DNA of 64,000 nucleotides from assembly GCF_025660475.1 (NCBI RefSeq), contig NZ_JAOUSF010000006.1, positions 62,001-126,000 of the forward strand, written 5' to 3'. Both the position numbers and the translations under genes were made by a program. A model generated the notes under the pieces. It was not told where the DNA came from. It did no database searches and worked only from the letters and a program-made list of their open reading frames with translations. Below are positions 23,306-33,450 of the stretch, piece after piece; position 1 is the first letter of the stretch; every line of letters starts with the position of its first letter. Source of the stretch: Perspicuibacillus lycopersici. GTDB lineage: Bacteria; Bacillota; Bacilli; Bacillales; Caldibacillaceae.

Positions 23306-25260
23306 TTAGATTCACCTCTCCAAGTACGCTCATGTTTCACAATCTCATCGACAGGCACGTGGTACCCATCATTGGATTCAAATGAACGCATAATAAGTCC
23401 TGCAATAATTCCGATACCAACAATTGCGGCAAGTAAATGCCATTCGAAAACAAGGAAGAAACCAAAGACTAAGAAAATACCACCCATTATTGCTGGGAGT
23501 CCAGAATTACCCGGCATATGAATTGGTTTAATTTGATTTTTATCGAGAGTAAAGCCTTTGTTGTTCTTTTTCATTTCCCAGTATGCATCAAGTGAATCTA
23601 CTTCAGGAAGTGTAGCGAAATTATAATGTGGAACTGGTGTTGCAGTTGCCCATTCTAATGTTCTAGCATTTCCCCATGGATCGTTTGCAGTCGTACGTTC
23701 TGCGTGACGAATGCTCCAATAAATGTTGTAGCAAAGTGCTGCGAAGCCTGCTGCTAAAATTAATGCTCCGACGCCCGATAGTAAGAATAATGGTTGGAAA
23801 CCAGATTCTTCGGAATAAGTATAAGAACGTCTTACAGCCCCTTGTAAACCAAGGAAGAACATTGGGAAGAATGTTAAGTTAAAGCCAATATTGAATAACC
23901 AGAAATGCCATTTTCCAATTTTTTCACTAAGCTTAAAGCCGAATACTTTTGGCCACCAGTAGTATAGTGCAGCGAATACTGCATAAACTACACCAGGAAT
24001 TAATGTGTAATGGAAGTGAGCGACTAAGAACAATGTATTATGGTATTGGAAGTCGGCAGCTGCCATTGCAAGCATAACTCCGGTCACCCCACCAATTAGG
24101 AAGGTTGGAATGAAAGCAAGTGCCCACATCATCGGTGCAGTAAATTCAATTCGACCTTTGCGCATCGTGAACAACCAGTTAAACATTTTAACCCCAGTTG
24201 GGATAGAAATCATCATAGTAGTGATGGAGAATACCGTATTTACTGCAGGTCCAACGCCCATTGTATAGAAATGGTGAACCCAAACTAACATACTTAAAGC
24301 TGAAATTAATACGATCGAAATAACCATGGAGCCATATCCGAATAGTCGCTTCTTCGTAAAGGTTGCGATAATTTCAGAATAAATTCCGAATGCCGGTAGG
24401 ATTACAATATATACTTCTGGATGTCCCCATAGCCAGAATAGGTTCGACCAAAGCATATCAAGTCCGCCGCCAGAAACAGTAAAGAAATGTGTTCCGTATA
24501 AACGGTCCATCATACCTAATAATAATGTTACTGTAAAAATAGGGAAGGCAATTACAATAATTAATGAAGTGATTAACGATGTCCAAGTAAACATCGGCAT
24601 TCTCATTAATGTCATGCCTTTTGTACGCATTTTTAAAATCGTAACAATAAAGTTAATACCAGTCATCAATGTACCGATACCGGCAATTTGCAGGGCAATC
24701 ATATAATAGTTGTTACCTACGCCAGGAGTAAATTCCTTACCTGCAAGCGGGAAATAAGATGTCCATCCTGCATCAGGTGATCCACCGATAACGAAAGAAA
24801 CATTAAATAACATTGCACCAGCAAATGTTAACCAAAAGCTTAATAAGTTCAATTGTGGGAATGCTACATCACGTGCTCCAATTTGAAGTGGAATCACGAT
24901 ATTCATAATCCCGATTAACATTGGCATCGCCATGAATAAAATCATGATAACACCATGTGTAGTAAATACTTCATTATAATGCTGTGCGTCTAAAAATGTA
25001 TTTTCAGGAACTGCTGTTTGAGCTTTCATCATTAGTCCATCTACGCCACCGCGGAAGAACATGAGAACACCCATAATGATATACATAATCCCGATTCTTT
25101 TATGGTCAACTGATGTTAGCCATCCGTTCCATAGCCATTTCCATTTTTTGAAATAGGATAAAGCAGCTACGACTCCGACCATTGTTAAAACAATTGCAAT
25201 CTGTGAACCTAAAATTAATGGATCGCCAGAAACTAATAATTGATCCCATTTAATGTCCAC
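23290..25260 (-). CDS. qoxB: Cytochrome aa3 quinol oxidase subunit I
   Basis: A 656-residue heme-copper oxidase subunit I. It reduces oxygen to water with electrons from menaquinol and pumps protons. The low-spin heme region, WLWGHPEVYIVILPAFGIYS (CuB His and the cross-linked Tyr) and VHHFYTMGVG (CuB His pair), then VAHFHYTLIPG are all intact. GTG at 25260 follows ACGGAGGTGAGCATA and is preferred over the ATG nine codons earlier. The gene overlaps the end of qoxA by 11 bases. Confidence 0.95.
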   Translation of the reverse strand: MDIKWDQLLVSGDPLILGSQIAIVLTMVGVVAALSYFKKWKWLWNGWLTSVDHKRIGIMYIIMGVLMFFRGGVDGLMMKAQTAVPENTFLDAQHYNEVFTTHGVIMILFMAMPMLIGIMNIVIPLQIGARDVAFPQLNLLSFWLTFAGAMLFNVSFVIGGSPDAGWTSYFPLAGKEFTPGVGNNYYMIALQIAGIGTLMTGINFIVTILKMRTKGMTLMRMPMFTWTSLITSLIIVIAFPIFTVTLLLGMMDRLYGTHFFTVSGGGLDMLWSNLFWLWGHPEVYIVILPAFGIYSEIIATFTKKRLFGYGSMVISIVLISALSMLVWVHHFYTMGVGPAVNTVFSITTMMISIPTGVKMFNWLFTMRKGRIEFTAPMMWALAFIPTFLIGGVTGVMLAMAAADFQYHNTLFLVAHFHYTLIPGVVYAVFAALYYWWPKVFGFKLSEKIGKWHFWLFNIGFNLTFFPMFFLGLQGAVRRSYTYSEESGFQPLFLLSGVGALILAAGFAALCYNIYWSIRHAERTTANDPWGNARTLEWATATPVPHYNFATLPEVDSLDAYWEMKKNNKGFTLDKNQIKPIHMPGNSGLPAIMGGIFLVFGFFLVFEWHLLAAIVGIGIIAGLIMRSFESNDGYHVPVDEIVKHERTWRGESKWKAK

Positions 25261-26230
25261 TATGCTCACCTCCGTGTTCTTCCTCATCCATATTCATGTT
25301 TTCATGATTCTCAGAGTTTTCATTTTCATCTTCTGTAAAGATTTTTCCAGGGTAGCCATGACCGCGATATAACTCAGGGTCTATATAAAGCTCTGCATTA
25401 TGATCTGCATGATCAACCCAATCTAAATGAGTATTGGAATATGTTAGACGACCTAAATGTGTTGGTTTTAATAACTCTTTATATTCCTCTTCGGTAAGCT
25501 TAGGAGATAATTCCTTTGCTTCTTTTACCCATTTCTCGTAATCCGCAGGTGATTGTGCCTGCACTTCGAATTCCATTCCTGCATAGCCTTCACCATTGAA
25601 GTTTGTGTTTCTACCAAAGAATGAACCTTCTTCATCTGCAACAACGATAAGCTCTGTTTCCATTTTATTCATTGTGTATTCCTGTCCAGCTAAAGAAGGA
25701 ATCCAAAATGATTGCATCGTACCAGCAGAAGTAAGTTTAAAGGTTACCGGACGATCCACTGGAATATTTACATAGTTAACTGTTTCGATATCTTCTTCTG
25801 GATAACTGAAAATCCATTTCCAATCTGCAGATGTAACATGAATCACTAATGGTTCAACATCTTCATATCCTTCTGGAACCTCTTCTAACGCGTACAATGT
25901 TTTAACGGTTGGAATAGTTAAAAGGATAACGATAACAATTGGAATAAGTGTCCAGATGACTTCTAGTTTGTGATTTCCTTTTTCATCAGGTGGTTCATAA
26001 TCCGCGTTTTCTGGACGTGCCCGATATTTCCAGATAATATATACAAATAGTCCAACTACCACAACTAATACAAGCCCGATCCATATAAAGGACCAGTTGA
26101 TTAAATCCATTATTGCTCTTGCCTGTGGTCCTTTTGGATCAAAAACAACTAAATTTGTTTCACAACCGCTTAATACCAATAAAAGCAGGATGGACATGGC
26201 GGAAACAAGCAGGCCTTTCTTTTTCTTCAT
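25250..26230 (-). CDS. qoxA: Cytochrome aa3 quinol oxidase subunit II (lipoprotein)
   Basis: A 326-residue lipoprotein, signal peptide with the lipobox LSGC (Cys about 23). Two membrane segments follow (about 45-70, 90-110) and then a cupredoxin-like domain (TSADWKWIFSYPEEDI; AGTMQSFWIPSLAGQEYTM). The CuA cysteine ligands of cytochrome c oxidases are absent, as expected for a quinol oxidase. The last 30 residues are rich in Glu, Asn, Met and His (NMDEEEHGGEHSGH), a possible metal-holding tail. It is the first gene of qoxABCD and starts after AGGGAGAAAATT. Confidence 0.95.
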   Translation of the reverse strand: MKKKKGLLVSAMSILLLLVLSGCETNLVVFDPKGPQARAIMDLINWSFIWIGLVLVVVVGLFVYIIWKYRARPENADYEPPDEKGNHKLEVIWTLIPIVIVILLTIPTVKTLYALEEVPEGYEDVEPLVIHVTSADWKWIFSYPEEDIETVNYVNIPVDRPVTFKLTSAGTMQSFWIPSLAGQEYTMNKMETELIVVADEEGSFFGRNTNFNGEGYAGMEFEVQAQSPADYEKWVKEAKELSPKLTEEEYKELLKPTHLGRLTYSNTHLDWVDHADHNAELYIDPELYRGHGYPGKIFTEDENENSENHENMNMDEEEHGGEHSGH

Positions 26231-26313
26231 AATTTTCTCCCTTTCCTAAGTATTATTGTGCATTTGAAAGTAAACAAAAAGGTGTTCATATGTTAGAAAC
26301 TCTGTTCACAATT

Positions 26314-26342
26314 TAGTAACTAATTATTCATGAATTTGTCAA
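26314..26342 (-). promoter_or_regulatory. Possible qox promoter
   Basis: On the minus strand TTGACA (26342-26337) is followed 17 bases later by TTACTA (26319-26314). The -10 is weak. TTGTGAA motifs on the minus strand at about 26303-26310 and 26358-26364 resemble half-sites of the redox repressor Rex, but no full palindrome is present. Confidence 0.35.
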
Positions 26343-26686
26343 AATTTGCTCATTCTTTCACAAATATCAGCAAAATAAAGAAGTGAAAAGGGTTTCTGTA
26401 TATGAGTTGGCATAATTAAATAAGGTTACAAAACACTATACTCATATTGTAAACCATCTGGCAATAGATTTTTTACATAAATTGTTACAAATTCGTTAAG
26501 GTTAGACAATATTTATGAAATAGTTTTTCGTCACAGATTTAAATCAATAAAATAAAGGCAGCATTACTTTTCATTTGATATTTTACAATAATAATAGCTT
26601 TAAGTCTAAAAAATTGCACGGAGAATGATTGTCTAATTTAATGAAAAAAATAGTGAAAAAAGGCACAAGAAAATTTTCGAATAGAT

Positions 26687-26976
26687 ATGTTTCCGCCGGG
26701 TAAACTATGCTTGATATCCGCTGGGATATCAAAATCCTACCAGAGGTGATTAGATGCGTTTTCCTCATGATGTTGATCGCACCGCTCAGTTATTTCGTCA
26801 CAACTGGACACGGCCTAAACGCTCGAAGTCGCAAGTGAATGGTCATACCGAAATGTCGCAAAATAACATAATTTTAAGGAGTAATGCGAAAGCTCATCAT
26901 TGGTAGGAAATGCGTACCTTTAAAGGTAGTAGTGAAAAAGGGCAGAGAACACATGTTGTTCCTGCTCTTTTTCTTG
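26687..26976 (+). ncRNA. Candidate structured transcript of unknown class
   Basis: GTTTCC/GGTAAAC-like and GATATCC/GGATATC hairpins (26687-26730) are followed by TCCTACCA at 26735-26742, which is perfectly complementary to TGGTAGGA at 26901-26908, enclosing about 160 bases. TACCTTTAAAGGTA (26916-26929) and a strong terminator close the unit. The base composition is richer in G and C than the flanks. A 50-codon frame lies inside. I recognise no RNA family. Confidence 0.4.
26754..26906 (+). CDS. Possible 50-residue small protein
   Basis: An ATG after AGAGGTGATTAG, a strong and well-spaced ribosome site, opens a 50-codon frame. The product is very polar and basic (RTAQLFRHNWTRPKRSKSQ; four His, many Asn and Gln) without membrane or signal segments. 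A terminator follows 28 bases later. No family is recognised. The same bases also form complementary arms, so this may be a peptide gene, an RNA, or an RNA with a regulatory peptide. Confidence 0.4.
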   Translation: MRFPHDVDRTAQLFRHNWTRPKRSKSQVNGHTEMSQNNIILRSNAKAHHW

Positions 26977-26977
26977 T
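26934..26977 (+). terminator. Terminator of the candidate transcript
   Basis: AAAAAGGGCAG pairs with CTGCTCTTTTT (one G-U pair) around a 15-base loop, ending in T residues. Confidence 0.75.
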
Positions 26978-27139
26978 TTTATGCTTTCCGATAAAATAAT
27001 TAAATGGTAAGATATATAGGAAAATGCGAAAAAAAGCGAAAAAGTTTTCATTTTTATAAAATGTTGAAATAAACATTTAGTAATATTGGACAAGTAATAA
27101 TGAAGTCAATAGGAATTAAATGTACATTCGGGGGTAAAC

Positions 27140-27748
27140 ATGGAAAATTGGATTACCGATTTTATGGGTCAATTTGGATATTTAGGTGTTTTTCTATTAA
27201 TATGCTTGGAAAATGTGTTTCCGCCAATTCCATCTGAGGTCATTTTAACATTTGGTGGATTTATGACTACACAAACAGACCTTTCGATTGCAGGCGTAAT
27301 TATTGCTGCCACCATTGGTTCTGTTGTTGGGGCGGTTATTTTGTATGGAATCGGATTGTTATTAGATGTTCACCGCTTGGAAAAGATAGTAGACAAATAT
27401 GGGCATATACTACGTGTAAAGCGGGAAGATATTTACCGGGCAGACAGTTGGTTTCAAAAATATGGATTTTGGACTGTGTTTTTTTGTCGGATGGTTCCGT
27501 TAATTCGTAGTTTAATTTCCATACCAGCCGGAATGGCACGTATGAGTTTTCCGCTGTTCCTTTTATTTACAACACTTGGAACAGCCATTTGGAACACAAT
27601 TCTTGTTTGTCTTGGCGCAAGAGTAGGAGAATCATGGGAAGATATCGTCGAGTATATGGACGTCTACTCCAACATTGTCTATGCAATCATTGCGATAATA
27701 GTAGTACTAGTCATTTTCTATTTCGTAAGGCGTGGAAAGAAATCGTAA
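27140..27748 (+). CDS. DedA-family membrane protein
   Basis: A 202-residue member of the DedA/SNARE-associated (VTT domain) family with about five membrane segments. GYLGVFLLICLENVFPPIPS with EVILTFGG (about 13-40) and the C-terminal FFCRMVPLIRSLISIPAGMA RMSF region carry the family motifs E..xP.P and the re-entrant R-G-A segment. Several DedA proteins recycle undecaprenyl phosphate or other lipids across the membrane. The neighbouring uppP gene, 77 bases downstream in the same direction, makes undecaprenyl phosphate, which supports such a role here. That link is inference. Confidence 0.88.
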   Translation: MENWITDFMGQFGYLGVFLLICLENVFPPIPSEVILTFGGFMTTQTDLSIAGVIIAATIGSVVGAVILYGIGLLLDVHRLEKIVDKYGHILRVKREDIYRADSWFQKYGFWTVFFCRMVPLIRSLISIPAGMARMSFPLFLLFTTLGTAIWNTILVCLGARVGESWEDIVEYMDVYSNIVYAIIAIIVVLVIFYFVRRGKKS

Positions 27749-27825
27749 ATAATAGGAAGGCTTTTTAATCGACCGATATTGTAATCAACAGATTGTTACA
27801 TAAAGCTAAAAAAAGGAGTTTATCT

Positions 27826-28662
27826 ATGGATTTTCTTATCTATTTAAAAGCAATCATCCTTGGATTAGTGGAGGGACTTACCGAATTTGCTCCAGTATCC
27901 TCAACTGGCCATATGATCATAGTCGATGATCTTTGGTTAAAATCAAAAGAATTTTTAGGGAATGAAGGGGTGGCTAACACCTTCAAGGTTGTTATCCAGC
28001 TAGGTTCCATTTTGGCGGTTGTCGTTGTATTTAAAGACCGGTTCCTCGATTTATTAGGCTTAAAAAGAAAGAGCTATAAACTAGGTACAAAAGCACCTGG
28101 TCATTTAAAACTGACACATGTCATCGTTGGGTTAATACCAGCAGGAGTATTAGGCGTACTGTTTGAAGACTATATTGATGAATATTTATTCACAACAAAT
28201 ACAGTATTAATTGGTCTTATAGTCGGTGCGGTATTAATGATTGTTGCCGATAAATTCAGTAAGAAAGCTCCACAAATAGAGACAGTCGATAAAATTACCT
28301 ATAAGCAAGCATTTTCGATCGGTTTAATTCAATGCCTTTCTCTATGGCCAGGATTTTCCCGTTCAGGAGCAACTATTTCTGGTGGTGTATTACTAAGACT
28401 TAGCCACCGGGCAGCGGCTGATTTCACGTTCATCATGGCAGTACCGATTATGGCCGGAGCAAGCTTTCTTTCGCTTTTGAAAAAATGGGAGTATTTAACA
28501 ATGGATGCTATGCCGTTTTTTGTTGCTGGTTTTATTAGTGCATTTGTCTTTGCATTACTTGCTATTCGTTTCTTCTTAAAATTAATTGATAAAATTAAAC
28601 TAACACCGTTTGCGATTTACCGAATCGTATTAGCGGTAATCATTTATCTATTCCTTATTTAA
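27826..28662 (+). CDS. uppP: Undecaprenyl-diphosphatase
   Basis: A 278-residue membrane enzyme that hydrolyses undecaprenyl diphosphate to the monophosphate carrier used in cell-wall synthesis. It also gives bacitracin tolerance. The active-site motifs LVEGLTEFAPVSSTGHMIIV (about 13-32) and CLSLWPGFSRSGATISGGVL are intact. The start at 27826 follows AAAAAAGGAGTTTATCT; a frame from 27793 is open but has no ribosome site. A terminator follows the stop codon. Confidence 0.95.
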   Translation: MDFLIYLKAIILGLVEGLTEFAPVSSTGHMIIVDDLWLKSKEFLGNEGVANTFKVVIQLGSILAVVVVFKDRFLDLLGLKRKSYKLGTKAPGHLKLTHVIVGLIPAGVLGVLFEDYIDEYLFTTNTVLIGLIVGAVLMIVADKFSKKAPQIETVDKITYKQAFSIGLIQCLSLWPGFSRSGATISGGVLLRLSHRAAADFTFIMAVPIMAGASFLSLLKKWEYLTMDAMPFFVAGFISAFVFALLAIRFFLKLIDKIKLTPFAIYRIVLAVIIYLFLI

Positions 28663-28668
28663 ACCAAT

Positions 28669-28711
28669 ATCCCGGATCCGTTCTTCCAAAAGGTCCGGGT
28701 ATTTTTTTTAA
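28669..28711 (+). terminator. Terminator after uppP
   Basis: TATCCCGGATC pairs with GGTCCGGGTA (with G-U pairs), followed by eight T residues. Confidence 0.75.
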
Positions 28712-28783
28712 AGAGATGTCTTAATAATTCGATTTGTGGAAACATTTATGCTCCGTCAACGTCTAATTAACGAGGTGATAATA

Positions 28784-29395
28784 ATGAAGAAACAAATATG
28801 GAAAAATTTCTTGATTATATTGATAGTCACTAGTATTACATCTGCTTGTTCACAAGGATTGGCGACTGAATCAAAAAATGGGAATCAAGCAGTAGAAAGT
28901 GAGGAAGGGAATGTGAAAAAGGATATTGTAAACAAACTTACTTTAAACAAAACAAGTCTTAAAGACAAAAAGTTTAATAAAAACGAAATAAAGCTAGAAG
29001 AAGGTACCTTCCAACCGACATTGCAGTTGTCCAAAACTGATCATGCAATCGCTATCGATTTTACAGCAGAAAACACATCTGGTAATCCGATAACATTAAG
29101 CTTTACCTCGGGACAAGAATATGATTTTTTAGTATACAATGGGAATAATGAATTGGTTTATCAGTGGTCGAAGGGAAGAATGTTTTTACAAGTAATTAAG
29201 GAAGTAACACTAGAAAATGGCGATAAAATCAATTATAAAAACACATGGAATTTTGTCGATAATGAAGGAAATGTTTTACCGGATGGAGAATACCGAATCG
29301 AATTTACCGTCACAGCACAGGTGAAATCAGCGGAAGGAAAAACGATAAAAACAAATGAACTTACCGCAGCAACTGAAATAAATACGAAAAAATAA
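28784..29395 (+). CDS. Lipoprotein with BsuPI (proteinase-inhibitor-like) domain
   Basis: A 203-residue predicted lipoprotein: MKKQIWKNFLIILIVTSI ending in a TSAC lipobox, a polar linker, and an immunoglobulin-like domain (about 90-195). AIAIDFTAENTSGNPITLSF, then SGQEYDFLVYNGNNELVYQW and LPDGEYRIEFTVTAQ match the BsuPI-related domain, named after an intracellular proteinase inhibitor but common in exported Bacillus proteins. The start is at 28784, after ACGAGGTGATAATA. It stands alone between two terminators. Confidence 0.8.
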   Translation: MKKQIWKNFLIILIVTSITSACSQGLATESKNGNQAVESEEGNVKKDIVNKLTLNKTSLKDKKFNKNEIKLEEGTFQPTLQLSKTDHAIAIDFTAENTSGNPITLSFTSGQEYDFLVYNGNNELVYQWSKGRMFLQVIKEVTLENGDKINYKNTWNFVDNEGNVLPDGEYRIEFTVTAQVKSAEGKTIKTNELTAATEINTKK

Positions 29396-29436
29396 CAAAG
29401 AGGATGCCCCTAAATTAATGGGGCATCCTCTAATCT
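29396..29436 (+). terminator. Terminator after the BsuPI-type gene
   Basis: AGAGGATGCCCC pairs with GGGGCATCCTCT around an 11-base loop. Confidence 0.7.
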
Positions 29437-29599
29437 ATATGAAGGGGAGGAGAAGAATAAGGTAACTATATGTTAACGGAGAATTATGAATAAAGTATGA
29501 CCAAATGATGACCCAATCTTTAAATCGAGTAAAATAATATTATAATAAAGAAAAGTATAATTCTTGTTGTTAGATTGTGAAGAGGCAGGGGTTGAAACG

Positions 29600-30292
29600 A
29601 TGAAAGTACTAGTGATTGAAGATAATGAAAGTGTTTGTTCCATGATAGAAATGTTTTTTGTAAAGGAAGGTATCCAAGGTGAATTTATACATGATGGGAA
29701 GGAAGGCTATGAACGGTTTCTGAATGGACAATGGGATTTATTGATTGTTGATTGGATGCTTCCAGGAATGGACGGAGTCACCATTTGCCGAAAAATTCGC
29801 GAGAGTAAATATGAGGTACCAATTATAATGTTAACGGCAAAAGATAGTGAATCTGATCAGGTGCTTGGACTTGAAATGGGTGCTGATGATTATGTGACTA
29901 AACCATTCAGTCCTCTTGCCTTAATGGCAAGAATAAAAGCAGTAACGAGAAGGGTTCACTATATAAGTAAAAATGAAGAGTCAGCGAATATTATTGAGAC
30001 GAACCACTTCAAAATAAACAAAGATACACGGGAAGTATTTTTAGATGGGGAGCCGATAACAAGCTTAACACCAAAGGAATTTGATTTACTCTATTATTTT
30101 ATTCAGCATCCACGACAAGTGTTTTCCAGGGAGCAATTGCTCGATCGGGTATGGGGCTACCAATTCTACGGTGATGAACGAACGGTAGATGTACATATTA
30201 AGCGACTCCGCAAGAAGATCTCTACAAGCACGCACTCATTTTTCCATACGGTATGGGGTGTTGGTTATAAATTTGATGAGACGGTGGATTAA
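29600..30292 (+). CDS. OmpR/PhoB-family response regulator
   Basis: A 230-residue regulator. The receiver domain shows VLVIEDNES, the phospho-acceptor Asp in LLIVDWMLPGMDG (about 49-61), MLTAKD and the Lys in YVTKPFSP. The C-terminal winged helix has LTPKEFDLLYYFIQHPRQVF and TVDVHIKRLRKKI. The ATG at 29600 follows AGAGGCAGGGG. The kinase gene starts at the very next base after the stop. The target genes are unknown; the BsuPI lipoprotein upstream is a candidate only by position. Confidence 0.92.
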   Translation: MKVLVIEDNESVCSMIEMFFVKEGIQGEFIHDGKEGYERFLNGQWDLLIVDWMLPGMDGVTICRKIRESKYEVPIIMLTAKDSESDQVLGLEMGADDYVTKPFSPLALMARIKAVTRRVHYISKNEESANIIETNHFKINKDTREVFLDGEPITSLTPKEFDLLYYFIQHPRQVFSREQLLDRVWGYQFYGDERTVDVHIKRLRKKISTSTHSFFHTVWGVGYKFDETVD

Positions 30293-31699
30293 ATGAAATT
30301 AAAGTATATGTATCAACAAATGCTTAGTCATATCGGCATCATTATTGTTGCCTTTCTCGTTTTAAGCCTTGTTGTATCTCAATTTGTCGAGAATCTAGTA
30401 TATAAAAATAAGGAAGAAGAGCTTGTAACCTATGGAAAGAATCTATTAGCGGATATGGACAAAGGCTATTATTTTGATCAAGGCACATTAGATCAGTATC
30501 AAAGCATCCTTGAACGGAGGAAAATATATTTTAGTGTGTTTGATGCAGATGGACAAATTCTTTATCCAATAGAAAATCAGAATTATAAATTCCAATTCTC
30601 AGATGAGGAATGGGAGCAAATTACGAATGGAAAATCGGTAGTCGTTAATGTAGATTTAAAACGCTTTGATCAAGCGGTTTCCTTTGTAGTGCTACCATAT
30701 ACAAATGGAGATTATTTTTTAGGTGGAGTATTATTAACAGCACCTGTTAGTGGGACAAATGCAATGATTCATCAGTTTAATAAATATTTATTCTATACAA
30801 TACTCATTACACTTCTTGTCTCCCTTTTATTGAGCTGGTTTTTGTCGAAAATACATGTAAGAAGAATTAATCACCTTCAGAAGGCAACCTCTATGATAGC
30901 TACTGGAAATTACGACGTCACCGTTCCATCATCTAATTTTGATGAGATTGGGGAACTGGCAGGAGATTTTAACCAAATGGTCAGAAAACTGCGGGATTCG
31001 ATGGATGAGATTGAGAGTTTAGAAAACCGTAGAAGGCAATTTATTGCAGATGTTTCTCATGAAATGAGGACACCACTAACAACCATTAGTGGAGTAGTAG
31101 AGGGTTTGAAAAATGATATGATTCCAGAATCAGAAAAAGAAAAAGGGCTGGAACTAGTAAGCAAAGAAACGAAACGGTTAATTAGACTCGTAAACGAAAA
31201 TTTGGATTACGAAAAAATCCGTTCCAATCAAGTAGTATTAACAAAAGAAAAAATTGAACTAGCTGAGGTATTGGAAATTATTAAAGAACAATTAGACTTT
31301 CAATCGGCGCAAAAAAATAACGAAATAAAAATGGAGCTACAAGGAAATCCGCTAGTCTATGCGGACTATGATCGGTTGATCCAAATACTACTCAATATAA
31401 CAAAAAACAGTATTCAGTTTACCGAAAATGGTGTTATTTATTTAAAAGGAATGCAAGAAAATGATTGTACGATTATCGAGATTGAGGATACAGGTATCGG
31501 AATGGATGCAAAAGAAATCGAAAATATTTGGCGTCGATTTTATAAGGCAGATCTATCTCGGAGAACGAACCCATTTGGTGAATTCGGTTTAGGGCTATCT
31601 ATCGTAAAGCAATTAGTATTGTTACATCAAGGAGAAATTCACGTTACAAGTACGAAAGGACACGGAACGAAATTCACTATTAAATTGCCGCTGGTTTAG
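30293..31699 (+). CDS. Membrane sensor histidine kinase
   Basis: A 468-residue kinase. There is an N-terminal membrane segment (about 11-32), an extracytoplasmic sensor region (about 33-155), a second segment (about 163-184), a HAMP domain (about 185-238), the H-box FIADVSHEMRTPLTTISGVV, and the ATP domain with N-box LNITKNSIQF, IEDTGIGM and FGEFGLGLSIVKQL. All catalytic boxes are intact. It is coupled to the response regulator with no gap. The signal is unknown. Confidence 0.92.
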   Translation: MKLKYMYQQMLSHIGIIIVAFLVLSLVVSQFVENLVYKNKEEELVTYGKNLLADMDKGYYFDQGTLDQYQSILERRKIYFSVFDADGQILYPIENQNYKFQFSDEEWEQITNGKSVVVNVDLKRFDQAVSFVVLPYTNGDYFLGGVLLTAPVSGTNAMIHQFNKYLFYTILITLLVSLLLSWFLSKIHVRRINHLQKATSMIATGNYDVTVPSSNFDEIGELAGDFNQMVRKLRDSMDEIESLENRRRQFIADVSHEMRTPLTTISGVVEGLKNDMIPESEKEKGLELVSKETKRLIRLVNENLDYEKIRSNQVVLTKEKIELAEVLEIIKEQLDFQSAQKNNEIKMELQGNPLVYADYDRLIQILLNITKNSIQFTENGVIYLKGMQENDCTIIEIEDTGIGMDAKEIENIWRRFYKADLSRRTNPFGEFGLGLSIVKQLVLLHQGEIHVTSTKGHGTKFTIKLPLV

Positions 31700-31809
31700 A
31701 TTAATTTTTCCTATGTTATCAAGGTTAAAATAGTGATATGTATTCTTTGTACGGATGAGTAAGCTAATTAAAAGGTGCATATTTATTTAAAATTTTTTGA
31801 AAAAATATA

Positions 31810-31838
31810 TTGACTGCCAGAAATGAATATTTTATAAT
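31810..31838 (+). promoter_or_regulatory. Promoter of the S-box transcript
   Basis: TTGACT at 31810-31815 and TATAAT at 31833-31838 with a 17-base spacer, about 50 bases before the riboswitch. Confidence 0.75.
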
Positions 31839-31890
31839 TCAATCAATTGATAATTAATTCAATTAAAAAAATTCATATAGTGAGTATTTA

Positions 31891-32053
31891 CTCTTATCCA
31901 GAGTGGTGGAGGGACTAGGCCCGATGAAACCCGGCAACCTTCAAACATCCGTTTGAAAAGGTGCCAATTCCTACAGATCTATATGATCTGAGAGATAAGA
32001 GGAGGAACCGTATATAACGCCCTCTTCTTATGAAGAGGGCTTTTTATTTTTAC
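31891..32053 (+). ncRNA. SAM-I (S-box) riboswitch with terminator
   Basis: P1 arms CTCTTATC (31891-31898) and GATAAGAG (31994-32001) enclose the class core AGAGTGGTGGAGGGACTAGG, CCCGATGAAACCCGGCAACC and GGTGCCAATTCCTAC. The terminator GCCCTCTTC/GAAGAGGGC (32019-32040) with T-run follows; the 3' P1 arm can pair with CCTCTTCTTAT instead as antiterminator. SAM binding stops transcription of the methionine genes downstream. Confidence 0.95.
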
Positions 32054-32122
32054 ATAAAATCCTCTTCATTCTCTCTAAAACTACTACTACTCACTTTATG
32101 GATTAATCATGATGAACATTAG

Positions 32123-33433
<1,311 letters not shown>

Positions 33434-33450
33434 ACGGGGCGAAGTAGCAA

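Noticed and set aside
26583..26768. 61-residue minus-strand frame upstream of the qox operon
   Set aside because: It overlaps the hairpins and ribosome site of the plus-strand candidate locus and has no ribosome site of its own.
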